Source: an uncultured Ruminococcus sp. (GTDB lineage Bacteria; Bacillota; Clostridia; Oscillospirales; Ruminococcaceae). Taken from it: a stretch of DNA of 64,000 nt. Positions 8,386 through 17,275 of this stretch are shown here, one piece after another. The stretch is from positions 62,001-126,000 of the forward strand of contig CADAES010000006.1 in assembly GCA_902786975.1 (NCBI GenBank), given 5' to 3'. Positions within the stretch are counted from its first letter, which is position 1. Each line of letters opens with the position of its first letter. Below the pieces are notes generated by a model, which saw only the letters and a program-made list of their open reading frames with translations, did no database searches and was not told the origin of the DNA. The translations under genes were made by a program, and so were the position numbers.

Positions 8386-8991
8386 TCAATAATCAATATG
8401 ATCGTGCAGGATATGTTTTATATTCTGGTAGAGGTAAGGTTTAAGCTCGCCTATTGCGCAGGGTTCGGAATAGAGGATAGGAGAATAGCAAGTTGAGCTT
8501 ACGAGTTCGATTATCATAAAGACCATTACCTCTGGGTCTTTAACGGTATTCGGGGCATTTTCGATTATCATATTATAAACGTCAGCGAAATCGACGTCTT
8601 TTTCGTTGGTTTTAGTGGTGATAGCGTTTTTGAACACGCCCCAGCTGAGGTTTTTGGAAATAAAATTAAGGGTCGCTTTATTCTCGGTGAGCTGGTTGAT
8701 GATATTGTCGATGACGAAGATAATATCGCTTTCAAAGCTATGCTCCATATTTGAAGCCTTCATTTGTGCTATCGCCTGTTTGAAAAGCTGAGAGGACTTA
8801 TGCGAGATAAGCTTGTTGCGCAGGTCATACTTATCCTTGAAATAAAGATAGAACGTGCCCTTAGCGACGCCGGCGTTGCTTACGATATCTGAAATAGATG
8901 TCTTATTCAGCCCTTTGGTCGTGAAAAGATTGAAGGCTGTATCAAGCAGAGAGGTCTCCTTCTGCTTCTTATTTGCATCGAGCTTGCCCAT
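8386..8991 (-). CDS. TetR-family transcriptional repressor
   Basis: A 201-residue regulator. The N-terminal helix-turn-helix is typical: LLDTAFNLFTTKGLNKTSIS, DIVSNAGVAKGTFYLYF, then KDKYDLRNKL. The rest is the helical ligand-binding domain. The ATG at 8991 is chosen because AAGGAG lies 9 bases upstream and a perfect promoter (TTGACA-N17-TATAAT) ends at 9044; longer in-frame starts at 9012 and 9072 lie upstream of the ribosome site or the -10. It is divergent from the MMPL exporter, and four TGAC-N5-GTCA palindromes lie between them, so it most likely represses both itself and the exporter. The ligand is unknown. Confidence 0.9.
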   Translation of the reverse strand: MGKLDANKKQKETSLLDTAFNLFTTKGLNKTSISDIVSNAGVAKGTFYLYFKDKYDLRNKLISHKSSQLFKQAIAQMKASNMEHSFESDIIFVIDNIINQLTENKATLNFISKNLSWGVFKNAITTKTNEKDVDFADVYNMIIENAPNTVKDPEVMVFMIIELVSSTCYSPILYSEPCAIGELKPYLYQNIKHILHDHIDY

Positions 8992-9043
8992 TAAGATCAA
9001 CTCCTTGTGCATTGAAAAACTGCGGTTTTTGACTTTAATTAGT

Positions 9044-9072
9044 ATTATAAAACGTAAGTTTTGGCTTGTCAA
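9044..9072 (-). promoter_or_regulatory. tetR promoter
   Basis: A consensus promoter on the minus strand: TTGACA (9072-9067), 17-base spacer, TATAAT (9049-9044). The operator at 9083-9095 lies just upstream of the -35. Confidence 0.85.
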
Positions 9073-9082
9073 GATGTAAAAT

Positions 9083-9095
9083 TGACCAATAGTCA
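9083..9095. promoter_or_regulatory. TetR operator 1 (TGAC-N5-GTCA)
   Basis: The palindrome TGACCAATAGTCA, nearest the tetR promoter. It has the same half-sites as three more copies downstream. Confidence 0.75.
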
Positions 9096-9136
9096 GTTTG
9101 TTTTAAACGGTTTCGCCGTCACATTTCACAAAAATA

Positions 9137-9149
9137 TGACCGATGGTCA
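9137..9149. promoter_or_regulatory. TetR operator 2 (TGAC-N5-GTCA)
   Basis: The palindrome TGACCGATGGTCA, centred 54 bases from operator 1, in the middle of the divergent region. Confidence 0.75.
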
Positions 9150-9168
9150 ATTTTCTTTCAAATAGATA

Positions 9169-9197
9169 TTGACTAACGGTCAGTTTTGTGATACAAT
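9169..9197 (+). promoter_or_regulatory. MMPL operon promoter with overlapping operator 3
   Basis: TTGACT (9169-9174), 17-base spacer, TACAAT (9192-9197). The palindrome TGACTAACGGTCA (9170-9182) covers the -35 box, so a bound repressor would exclude RNA polymerase. Confidence 0.8.
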
Positions 9198-9214
9198 ATG
9201 AACGATAAATTAAA

Positions 9215-9227
9215 TGACCATTGGTCA
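9215..9227. promoter_or_regulatory. TetR operator 4 (TGAC-N5-GTCA)
   Basis: The palindrome TGACCATTGGTCA, the most symmetric copy, lies just past the predicted transcription start of the MMPL operon, a roadblock position. Confidence 0.75.
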
Positions 9228-9277
9228 CGTTTTTTTAAAACGTTTAACAATGGGCATTTGAAAGGGGTAATGAAATA

Positions 9278-11392
9278 ATGTACAAATTCGGCAAGGCAGT
9301 TGTCAAGGGCAGATTTGTAATACTTATCCTGTCGTTAGGGCTGCTTGTACCGTCGCTTCTGGGAATGCTGGGCACGAGGATAAACTACGATATCCTTTCC
9401 TATCTCCCGAGTGATCTTGACACTATGAAGGGTCAGGATTTCATGATGGAGGATTTCGGAAAAGGCGGCTTTGCATTCGTAATGATTGACGGTATGAAAG
9501 ACAAGGACGTAAAGGTCCTCGAAAAGAAATTCAAGGACGTCGATCATGTCTGCGATGTGGTATGGTACGATTCCATAGCAGATATAAACCTTCCAAAAGA
9601 GGTAATACCCAAAAAGCTCTACGACTTTTTCAACTCAGACAACGCAACGCTTATGGCGGTGTTCTTTGACGAGACGTCTGCGGCTGACGGGAGCCTCGAA
9701 GCTCTTAACGAGATAAAGTCCATTGCCGGAAAGCAGTGCTTCGTTGCAGGAATGACCGCTGCGATAAGCGATATAAAAGACCTGACCGTCAGCGAGACAA
9801 CAGGTTACGTTATCCTTGCAGTGTGCCTCACGAGCTTTGTGCTTGCGATAACGATGGATTCGTACCTTATCCCGGTATTCTTTATGCTGAGCGTAGGAAT
9901 GGCTGTACTTTACAATCTCGGTTCAAATTACTTTTTAGGCGAGATATCGTTCATCACGCAGGCGCTTACCGCAGTACTCCAGCTCGGTGTAACTATCGAC
10001 TACTCCATCTTCCTGTGGCACAGCTACAAGGAGCAGCAAAAGAATTTCCCGGGCGACAACAAGGAAGCTATGGCGGTGGCTATATCAAAGACTATCAGTT
10101 CGGTTGTCGGAAGCTCGATAACAACAGTCGCAGGATTCCTTGCACTTTGCTTTATGTCCTACAAGCTCGGACTTGATATGGGTATCGTAATGGCAAAGGG
10201 CGTGGTCATAGGAGTTATCGCCTGCGTAACGGTGCTGCCTTCGATGATACTTATCTTTGACAAGGCCCTTACCAAGACGATGCACAAGGATCTTATACCA
10301 AGCCTCGACAAGCTTTCCTCGTTTATCATCAAGCACCGTGCAGTGTGCATCACAGCATTCCTCGTAGTGCTTATCCCGGCACTTTACGGCTACACCAACA
10401 CAGACGTTTACTACGATCTGACCGCTACCCTGCCAAAGGATCTGGACAGTATCGTTGCAAACACCAAGCTTGAAGAAGAATTCCATATGTCAACGACGCA
10501 CGTTCTTATGTGCGACGCCGACCTCAGCTCAAAGGATATGAACAAAATGCTCAACGAAATGGGCAAGGTCAAGGGCGTTAAGTTCTCGCTGGGACTCAGC
10601 TCTGTGCTCGGGCCGAACGTACCGATGGAGGTAATACCCGAAAAGCTCACAGAGGTCCTCAAATCGAAGAACTGGCAGATGGTGCTGATAGGGTCTGAAT
10701 ACAAGACGGCCTCGGACGAGGTGAACGAACAGATAACTACGCTTCAGGATATCCTTAACAAGTACGACAAAAAGGGAATGATAATCGGTGAAGCGCCGTG
10801 TACGAAAGACCTTATCACGGTTACGGACAGAGATTTCAAGGTCGTTAGTGCCGTTTCGATACTGGCGATATTCCTTATTATATTCCTCGTTTTGCAGTCC
10901 TTCTCGCTGCCGCTGATACTTGTAGCGGTCATCGAGTTCGCAATATTCGTCAACATGGGACTGTGCTGCTATCTGCACACGACGATACCTTTCATCGCTT
11001 CGATAGTCATCGGTACTATCCAGCTGGGTGCGACCGTCGATTATGCGATACTTATGTCAACAAGATACAAGAGCGAAAGAAACTCGGGCAAGGATAAGAC
11101 CGAGTCTGTTACGATAGCTCTTTCGACCTCGATAAAATCTATAATCGTTTCGGCACTGGGATTTTTTGCAGCGACCTTCGGTGTCGGCGTATTCTCAAGG
11201 ATAGATATGATCTCACAGCTTTGCAACCTTCTTTCAAGAGGTGCGATAATCAGCATGTTCACGGTAATACTTATTCTTCCGTCGATGCTGATGCTGTTTG
11301 ACCCGCTGATAATCCGCACAACATTCGGTATGAAAAATGCAAAAGCAAACAAGTCCAGAGGTCACGGGATACAGATGCCTGCGATCAAGTAA
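9278..11392 (+). CDS. MMPL/RND-family exporter
   Basis: A 704-residue inner-membrane transporter of the MMPL branch of the RND superfamily, driven by proton flow. It has the two-fold layout: a helix at residues 12-32, an outer loop domain, helices around 175-330, a second loop domain and helices around 520-680. The Asp-Tyr pairs that mark the proton relay are seen in TIDYSIFLWHSY and GATVDYAILMSTRY. The start is preceded by GAAAGGGG. It is followed after 21 bases by the xxxLxxG repeat protein and is controlled from the operator cluster upstream. The substrate is not predictable; lipids or amphiphilic compounds are usual for the family. Confidence 0.92.
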   Translation: MYKFGKAVVKGRFVILILSLGLLVPSLLGMLGTRINYDILSYLPSDLDTMKGQDFMMEDFGKGGFAFVMIDGMKDKDVKVLEKKFKDVDHVCDVVWYDSIADINLPKEVIPKKLYDFFNSDNATLMAVFFDETSAADGSLEALNEIKSIAGKQCFVAGMTAAISDIKDLTVSETTGYVILAVCLTSFVLAITMDSYLIPVFFMLSVGMAVLYNLGSNYFLGEISFITQALTAVLQLGVTIDYSIFLWHSYKEQQKNFPGDNKEAMAVAISKTISSVVGSSITTVAGFLALCFMSYKLGLDMGIVMAKGVVIGVIACVTVLPSMILIFDKALTKTMHKDLIPSLDKLSSFIIKHRAVCITAFLVVLIPALYGYTNTDVYYDLTATLPKDLDSIVANTKLEEEFHMSTTHVLMCDADLSSKDMNKMLNEMGKVKGVKFSLGLSSVLGPNVPMEVIPEKLTEVLKSKNWQMVLIGSEYKTASDEVNEQITTLQDILNKYDKKGMIIGEAPCTKDLITVTDRDFKVVSAVSILAIFLIIFLVLQSFSLPLILVAVIEFAIFVNMGLCCYLHTTIPFIASIVIGTIQLGATVDYAILMSTRYKSERNSGKDKTESVTIALSTSIKSIIVSALGFFAATFGVGVFSRIDMISQLCNLLSRGAIISMFTVILILPSMLMLFDPLIIRTTFGMKNAKANKSRGHGIQMPAIK

Positions 11393-11413
11393 AGCGTAAG
11401 GGGGATAATATAT

Positions 11414-14400
11414 ATGAAAACATATTCAAAGGTCATTGCAGGAGCACTTGCAGTTCTTCTTTCAGCAGGCTGTACGGGAATGTACGCACTCGCTAACGAT
11501 AAAAAAGACGAAGACAGCAGCTCAAAAGCTGCTTCGGCAGAGGTAAAGGAAACCGCCAAGCCCAAGGACGAAAACGGAAAGACCTACAAGGAAGAGACCG
11601 TTTACGTTATGGCAAAGGCTAACGGTGCAAAGGATAAGGTCATCGTCAGCAACTGGCTCAAAAACCCCAAGGGTCTTAAAGAGCTTCCCGACGTTTCCAA
11701 GCTTTCGGACATCGAGAACACCAAGACAGACGAGGGCTACGAGCGCACCGATAACAACGGTCTTACCTGGAAAACAGACGGCGGAGATATCTACTACAAG
11801 GGCAATTATTCGGGAGATATCCCGGTAGAGATGAAGGTCACCTACACGCTCGACGGAAACGTTGTAAGCCCCGACCAGCTCGCAGGCAAAAGCGGAAAGC
11901 TGACTATCAGATACGACTACGAGAACAAGACTAAGCAGACTGTCACAGTTGACGGCAAACAGCAGGAGGTCTGCGTTCCGTTCGTTATGGCAACAGGCTC
12001 GATACTCGACGCAGAAGTATTCTCAAACGTTACCATCAAAAACGGCAAGGTACTTTCGGACGGAAACAAGCAGATATTCTTCGGAGTTGCTATGCCGGGT
12101 CTGAAGCAGAGCATCAACGCTGACAAGGTAAGGGCTGACCTCAAAAAGAACGCTCCCGAGATGTCCAAGAAGCTGGAGGATTCCGAGCTGGACATCCCCG
12201 AGTATGTTGAGATAACCGCCGATGTAAGAGATTTCGAGATGCCGACCGTTTTCACTGTTGCTTCAAGTGACCTGCTTTCAAGCGCTGATCTGGACACTGA
12301 CGATATAGCTGAGGCTGTCGAGAAAAAGCTCAAGGAGATGTCCGACGGTGCAGCACAGCTCGAGGACGGTGCAAAGCAGCTTCACACAGGCCTCAACACT
12401 CTCAATATGGGCACAGGCGCTCTTGTGAACGGCGTAAACAAGCTTTACACAGGCGCAGGCACGCTCAACAGCGGACTTAAAACAGCAAGCGACGGCGCAG
12501 GCAAGCTTTCGGACGGCGCAAAGACGCTTTACTCCTCGACGACCAAACTCACAGACGGCATCGGCACTTTGCAGACAGGCGCAAATACTCTCGCTGAAAA
12601 GCTCGGCGAAGCAAAGACGGGTGCTGAGTCGCTTTCAAGCGGCACAAAGCAGATAGCCGACGGCTTGAAGCAGGTGAACGACAACGTTCCTACGCTGACA
12701 TCGGGTGTCTCTCAGCTCTCGACCGGCGCAAAGCAGCTTAAAGACGGCGCAGGCAAGCTCCACACAGGCGCAGGCACTCTCAACGACGGTCTGAAAACAG
12801 CTGACGACGGCACAAAGAAGCTATCCGACGGCGCAAAGACATTGTATGATTCGACAAAGACACTTACAAGCGGTGTCGGCAGTCTGGATTCCGGCGCAAA
12901 GACGCTTGCCGAAAAGCTCGGCGAAGCTAAGACGGGTGCTGAGTCACTTTCAAGCGGCACAAAGCAGATAGCCGACGGCTTGAAGCAGGTGAACGACAAC
13001 GTTCCTACGCTGACATCGGGTGTCGCACAGCTCTTGACAGGCGCAAAGCAGCTTAAAGACGGCGCAGGCAAGCTCCACACGGGCGCAGGCACGCTCAACG
13101 ACGGTCTGAAAACAGCCGATGACGGCACAAAGAAGCTGTCCGACGGAGCAAAGACACTGTACGAATCGACAAAGACACTTACAAGCGGTGTCGGCACTCT
13201 GGATTCGGGCGCAAAGACGCTTGCCGAAAAGCTCGGCGAAGCTAAGACAGGCGCAGAGTCACTTTCAAGCGGCACAAAGCAGATAGCCGACGGCTTGGCA
13301 GAGGTACAGAAAAACATACCCACACTCACAACAGGCGTTTCACAGCTGCAGTCAGGCGCAGATAAGCTCGCAGGCGGTGCAAACGACCTTTATGACGGTT
13401 CAAGCAAGCTCACAGCAGGTCTGGGCAAGGCTCAGCAGGGCGTTGCACAGTTACAGGCAGGCGCTTCAAATCTTTCACAGAGCATGACGCAGCAGCTTGA
13501 CAAAAATACCGAGGGCACTGTCGCAAACGGCGCAGCTGCACTTTCCGCAGGCTCGGCTCAGCTGTACGGCGGACTTGCACAGATGCAGACACAGCTCAAA
13601 GACCTTCCCACACAGCTGCAGAAGCTCAACGGAGGCTTTGACACGGCAGCTGCAAATCTCCAATCAACTATCACCGCAAACGAGAGCGTGCTCGCAGGGC
13701 TGAAACAGCTCAGCAATCCCGCACTTGCACAAGCCGCTGCAACGCTCGAGCAAACGATAGCAGGTCAGAAGCAGATACTTGCAGCAATGAAAGCAGGCAG
13801 CGACCCGGCTAACCCGACTCTGCGAGACGGCGTGAACGCACTCGCAAACGGCAGCACACAGATAAAGACAGCGCTGGATACACAGCTCGTTAAGGGCGCA
13901 AAGGGCGTCAGAGACGGCGCAAAGCAGCTCGATGCAGGCACAACGAAGCTGATGAACGATGTCAAGGGCGGTGCCGACCAGCTCAGCGGCGGTCTGACAC
14001 AACTCAACGACAGCTTCACCAAGAAAGACACAGGTATCCTTGACGGCTCAGCGGCTGTTACAGGCGGTCTGAAGGCTCTCAACACAGGCGCTACACAGCT
14101 TTCGGGCGGCATCAAACAGCTCAGCACGGGCGCTACTACTCTGGCAGGCGGCGTTACAAAGCTTGCCGACGGTGCAAAGTCGGCAAACGACGGCGCAGGA
14201 AAGCTTGCTGACGGACTCGGACAGCTCAAGACAGGTGCGGACTCACTTTCGGGCGGCATCACCAAGCTCAGCACAGGCGCTTCACAGCTTTCTGGCGGCG
14301 CAAAGACGCTTTCGGATAAGCTCGCCGAGCTCAGCGACGGTACAAAGAAGCTTTACGACGGAAGCACGACGCTTTACAACGGTCTGGGGGACCTCGAAAC

Positions 14401-15298
14401 AGGCGCAGCCACGCTTTCGGACGGCATAACCAAGCTCAGCACGGGTGCAACGACTCTCGGCAGCGGAATCAAGAAGCTTGCCGACGGCTCAAAGACTGCA
14501 AACGACGGCGCAGGCAAGCTTGCAGACGGACTCGGACAGCTCAAGACCGGTGCGGACTCACTTTCGGGCGGTATCACCAAGCTCAGCACAGGCGCTGCAC
14601 AGCTTTCGGGCGGCGCAAAGACTCTTTCGGATAAGCTTGCCGAGCTCAGCGACGGCACAAAGAAGCTTTACAACGGAAGCACAACGCTTTACAACGGTCT
14701 TGGCGACCTCGAAACTGGCGCAGGTACTCTTTCGGACGGCATAACCAAGCTCAGCACCGGTGCCACAACACTCGGCAGCGGCATCAAGAAACTGGCTGAC
14801 GGCTCTAAGGCTGCAAACGACGGCGCAGGCAAGCTTGCAGACGGTCTCGGACAGCTCAAGGACGGTGCGGATAAGCTTTCGGGCGGTATCGCACAGCTCA
14901 GCACAGGCGCTTCGCAGTTTGCCGGCGGTGCAAAGACGCTTTCGGATAAGCTCGCCGAGCTCAGCGACGGTACAAAGAAGCTTTACGACGGAAGCACGAC
15001 GCTTTACAACGGCATCGGCACATTGAAGGACAGCAGCGGTGCGCTCGTTTCGGGAGTTGAAAAGCTCAACAACGGCTCAGCTCAGCTTGAAGAAGGTATG
15101 ACCAAGTTCAAGCAAGAGGCTGTTGACAAGATAATGAACATCTACCGTGACGACATCAAGGAGCTTATGAACAGGCTCTCTGCTGTAACTTCGGCTTCGG
15201 GAAAATACAACAATTTCTCGGGCATCGCAGACGGAACGGACGGCGAAGTCAAGTTCATCTATGAGACAGAGGGTATCAGCAAGAAAAAGGACAGCTAA
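11414..15298 (+). CDS. Giant secreted xxxLxxG heptad-repeat protein
   Basis: A 1294-residue exported protein. Residues 1-28 are a signal peptide; cleavage could follow YALA or occur at Cys20 (LLSAGC, an imperfect lipobox). Residues 30-300 form a non-repetitive domain. From about 310 to 1230 nearly everything is heptads of the form xxxLxxG (LxxGAxxLxxGxxxL), known from TIGR03057 and YhgE/Pip-like proteins and often paired with MMPL exporters. Two blocks repeat with a 105-residue period (15 heptads). Residues 680-790 are a less regular Gln-rich insert. Unlike many relatives it ends without a membrane helix. It probably forms a long helical or beta-solenoid stalk serving the exporter beside it; that role is inferred. 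Confidence 0.85.
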   Translation: MKTYSKVIAGALAVLLSAGCTGMYALANDKKDEDSSSKAASAEVKETAKPKDENGKTYKEETVYVMAKANGAKDKVIVSNWLKNPKGLKELPDVSKLSDIENTKTDEGYERTDNNGLTWKTDGGDIYYKGNYSGDIPVEMKVTYTLDGNVVSPDQLAGKSGKLTIRYDYENKTKQTVTVDGKQQEVCVPFVMATGSILDAEVFSNVTIKNGKVLSDGNKQIFFGVAMPGLKQSINADKVRADLKKNAPEMSKKLEDSELDIPEYVEITADVRDFEMPTVFTVASSDLLSSADLDTDDIAEAVEKKLKEMSDGAAQLEDGAKQLHTGLNTLNMGTGALVNGVNKLYTGAGTLNSGLKTASDGAGKLSDGAKTLYSSTTKLTDGIGTLQTGANTLAEKLGEAKTGAESLSSGTKQIADGLKQVNDNVPTLTSGVSQLSTGAKQLKDGAGKLHTGAGTLNDGLKTADDGTKKLSDGAKTLYDSTKTLTSGVGSLDSGAKTLAEKLGEAKTGAESLSSGTKQIADGLKQVNDNVPTLTSGVAQLLTGAKQLKDGAGKLHTGAGTLNDGLKTADDGTKKLSDGAKTLYESTKTLTSGVGTLDSGAKTLAEKLGEAKTGAESLSSGTKQIADGLAEVQKNIPTLTTGVSQLQSGADKLAGGANDLYDGSSKLTAGLGKAQQGVAQLQAGASNLSQSMTQQLDKNTEGTVANGAAALSAGSAQLYGGLAQMQTQLKDLPTQLQKLNGGFDTAAANLQSTITANESVLAGLKQLSNPALAQAAATLEQTIAGQKQILAAMKAGSDPANPTLRDGVNALANGSTQIKTALDTQLVKGAKGVRDGAKQLDAGTTKLMNDVKGGADQLSGGLTQLNDSFTKKDTGILDGSAAVTGGLKALNTGATQLSGGIKQLSTGATTLAGGVTKLADGAKSANDGAGKLADGLGQLKTGADSLSGGITKLSTGASQLSGGAKTLSDKLAELSDGTKKLYDGSTTLYNGLGDLETGAATLSDGITKLSTGATTLGSGIKKLADGSKTANDGAGKLADGLGQLKTGADSLSGGITKLSTGAAQLSGGAKTLSDKLAELSDGTKKLYNGSTTLYNGLGDLETGAGTLSDGITKLSTGATTLGSGIKKLADGSKAANDGAGKLADGLGQLKDGADKLSGGIAQLSTGASQFAGGAKTLSDKLAELSDGTKKLYDGSTTLYNGIGTLKDSSGALVSGVEKLNNGSAQLEEGMTKFKQEAVDKIMNIYRDDIKELMNRLSAVTSASGKYNNFSGIADGTDGEVKFIYETEGISKKKDS
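12601..13310 (+). repeat. 315-bp tandem repeats, block 1
   Basis: Inside the heptad-repeat gene the sequence GCTCGGCGAA recurs at 12601, 12916 and 13231, exactly 315 bases apart. Long stretches between are near-identical at DNA level (units containing AEKLGEAKTGAESLSSG). The third copy diverges after about 80 bases. Confidence 0.9.
14150..15020 (+). repeat. 315-bp tandem repeats, block 2
   Basis: A second, different family of units in the same gene. The segment reading DKLAELSDGTKKLY recurs at 14321, 14636 and 14951, again 315 bases apart, with near-identical DNA. Both blocks therefore share a 15-heptad length although their sequences differ. Confidence 0.9.
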
Positions 15299-15324
15299 CG
15301 TTCTATTTCTGATATAGAGTTAAG

Positions 15325-15370
15325 AAAAGAAGCAAGCTGCTCGGCAGACCGGGCTCTTGCTTCTTTTGCG
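15325..15370 (+). terminator. Terminator of the MMPL operon
   Basis: A 12-bp perfect stem AAAAGAAGCAAG / CTTGCTTCTTTT around a 19-base loop, ending in the stem's own T-run. Confidence 0.85.
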
Positions 15371-15404
15371 TATATTTAACACAATAGTTATTTCGGAAAT
15401 TGAC

Positions 15405-15445
15405 CTGTAAAAAACAGAGGTACTCAGATCGAGCACCTCTGTTTT
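15405..15445 (-). terminator. Terminator of the ychF transcript
   Basis: An 11-bp stem (AAAACAGAGGT / ACCTCTGTTTT) followed on the minus strand by a T-run, 17 bases past the ychF stop. Confidence 0.85.
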
Positions 15446-15461
15446 GCTGTTTAATATGATA

Positions 15462-16556
15462 TCAGACGTTGAATCTGAACAGAACGATATCGCCGTCCTG
15501 CATAACGTAGTCCTTTCCTTCAAGGCGGACAAGTCCTTTTTCCTTTGCTGCGACCATATTGCCGCACGCCATAAGGTCATCAAACGATACGACCTCGGCT
15601 CTGATAAAGCCCTTTTCAAAATCGGTATGTATCTTTCCTGCTGCCTGCGGTGCTTTTGTGCCTTTCTTTATCGTCCAGGCACGCACCTCGGGCTCGCCTG
15701 CGGTGAGGTAGGAGATAAGTCCGAGCAGCTTGTAGCCCTCCTTGATTATCCTGTTAAGACCTGATGTTTCAAGTCCGAGGTCGGCAAGGAACATAGCCTT
15801 GTCCTCGTCGTCCATATCGGATATCTCAGCCTCTATCTGCGCACATATCGGGAATACGGCGGAGCCTTCTGCCTTTGCGATCTCGGACACGGTCTTATAG
15901 TTCTCGTTGGTGTCGATATTGTTTCTGAAATCGTCCTCGCTGAGATTAGCGGCATAGATTACAGGCTTGAGCGAAAGCAGCGGAGTATCTGCAAGCATAG
16001 CCCTTTCCTCGTCGGTCATCTGATATGCTCTGGCAGCCTTGCCTTCTTCGAGGTGGGCTTTGAGCTTTTCAAGAAAATCAACGACCTCCGCAAGCGACTT
16101 GTCGCCCTTCATAGCCTTCTTCGTGCGGTCGAGCTTTCTTTCGATTATCTCGATATCCGAGAAAACAAGCTCAAGGTCGATAGTCTCGATATCTCTTGCA
16201 GGGTTCACCGAGCCGTCAACGTGCACGATGTTGTCGTCCTCAAAGCACCTTACGACGTGAACGATAGCGTCCACCTCACGGATATCGGCAAGGAACTTGT
16301 TGCCCAGACCCTCGCCCTTTGAAGCGCCCTTTACAAGGCCTGCGATGTCAACGAATTCAAGCGTTGCGGGGGTGAACTTAACGGGGTGATACATCTCGGC
16401 AAGCTTATCAAGTCTCTCGTCGGGGACGCTCACCACGCCGACGTTCTTTTCGATAGTGCAGAACGGATAGTTCGCAGACTCTGCACCCGCATTGGTGAGT
16501 GCGTTGAAAAGAGTGGATTTTCCGACATTCGGAAGTCCTACCATACCAAGTTTCAT
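15462..16556 (-). CDS. ychF: Redox-regulated ATPase YchF
   Basis: An Obg-related P-loop NTPase of 364 residues, the usual YchF length. It hydrolyses ATP and binds ribosomes in family members. The N-terminal P-loop [15 protein letters not shown], the switch region [13 protein letters not shown] and the G3 motif [10 protein letters not shown] are plain, and the C-terminal TGS domain ends [21 protein letters not shown] precedes the ATG. It is the last gene of a minus-strand run with two small membrane proteins and the FtsX-type permease upstream; the close spacing (3 bases to the previous stop) suggests co-transcription. Confidence 0.96.
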   Translation of the reverse strand: MKLGMVGLPNVGKSTLFNALTNAGAESANYPFCTIEKNVGVVSVPDERLDKLAEMYHPVKFTPATLEFVDIAGLVKGASKGEGLGNKFLADIREVDAIVHVVRCFEDDNIVHVDGSVNPARDIETIDLELVFSDIEIIERKLDRTKKAMKGDKSLAEVVDFLEKLKAHLEEGKAARAYQMTDEERAMLADTPLLSLKPVIYAANLSEDDFRNNIDTNENYKTVSEIAKAEGSAVFPICAQIEAEISDMDDEDKAMFLADLGLETSGLNRIIKEGYKLLGLISYLTAGEPEVRAWTIKKGTKAPQAAGKIHTDFEKGFIRAEVVSFDDLMACGNMVAAKEKGLVRLEGKDYVMQDGDIVLFRFNV

Positions 16557-16559
16557 AGA

Positions 16560-16805
16560 TTACTTCTCCTCACATTCGGTTTTCTTCTTATTTTTCTTAT
16601 CCTTGTTCTTCTTTTTCTTCTTGCCGTCCTTTACAACAACGTTCTCATTTTCGGTGATAACTGTCGTGCCGTGCTTTATCGGCGAGATAAGAAAGCCTAT
16701 CACAACTCCGATAAGGATAAGTGCGATAGTTTTCCAGATCCAGCTGCACTTGCAGCAGCACTCTTTTTCCTCTTCAAGTTCAAATGTGTTTTCTAATTCG
16801 TTCAT
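16560..16805 (-). CDS. Small Cys-rich membrane protein
   Basis: An unrecognised 81-residue protein. An acidic N-terminus (NTFELEEEKE) leads to CCCKCSW, a four-Cys cluster at residues 16-20 just before one membrane helix (about 22-41, IWKTIALILIGVVIGFLIS). The tail is very Lys-rich. The Cys cluster could bind metal or be acylated at the membrane face. It has a GAAGG site and lies between a second small membrane protein and ychF. Confidence 0.65.
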   Translation of the reverse strand: MNELENTFELEEEKECCCKCSWIWKTIALILIGVVIGFLISPIKHGTTVITENENVVVKDGKKKKKNKDKKNKKKTECEEK

Positions 16806-16828
16806 ATAAAACCTTCTTTCTATAAATT

Positions 16829-17245
16829 TTATTGACTTTCTTCATTGTCGGGATCATCAAGATCATCAAAATAATCATCAAAATCCTCGGGATAATATTC
16901 TTTGTCAAGAGCTATCCTGTTAGACGTATACACGACATCATAGGTCTCACCCTTTTGTACATAGTCAAACATATACTCACCGCACAGGAAAGTCTTTTTC
17001 TCGCCGTCTATAAGGCAGTCGATATACAGTTCCCTTACATGATAAGTGGTAAGATTGGTAAAGTTGGTCTTATCATATTCATTTACACTCTTGAACAGTA
17101 TCTTCGCACGGGCTTTCGTTTCCTTTACCGTTTCCTTTTCCTTTGCCTTTATTGAGACGGCCTTTTTTATCGAAACAAAGAGCCACAATGCCAGAAGCAC
17201 AGCAAAAAATACTATCGTAAATATATTTGCTATTTTATACTCCAT
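16829..17245 (-). CDS. Single-pass membrane protein, unknown function
   Basis: A 138-residue protein with an N-terminal helix (about residues 5-26, ANIFTIVFFAVLLALWLFV), a charged connector, and a small globular domain (FLCGEYMFDYVQKGETYDVVY) reminiscent of the soluble part of DUF-type membrane proteins that carry a beta-rich domain. The end is very acidic (EDFDDYFDDLDDPDNEE). I do not recognise the family. The ribosome site is GAGGGAGA. It lies downstream of the FtsX-type permease in the same run. Confidence 0.6.
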   Translation of the reverse strand: MEYKIANIFTIVFFAVLLALWLFVSIKKAVSIKAKEKETVKETKARAKILFKSVNEYDKTNFTNLTTYHVRELYIDCLIDGEKKTFLCGEYMFDYVQKGETYDVVYTSNRIALDKEYYPEDFDDYFDDLDDPDNEESQ

Positions 17246-17275
17246 TTGTATTCTCCCTCTATATTTCTTTTGTTT

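Noticed and set aside
9012..9072. Longer TetR start
   Set aside because: The first ATG-equivalent is upstream of the -10 box and the second precedes the ribosome site.
12601..15020. Direct repeats that look like a CRISPR array or phage tandem array
   Set aside because: The 315-bp period is in frame, codes for heptads throughout and has no spacer structure.
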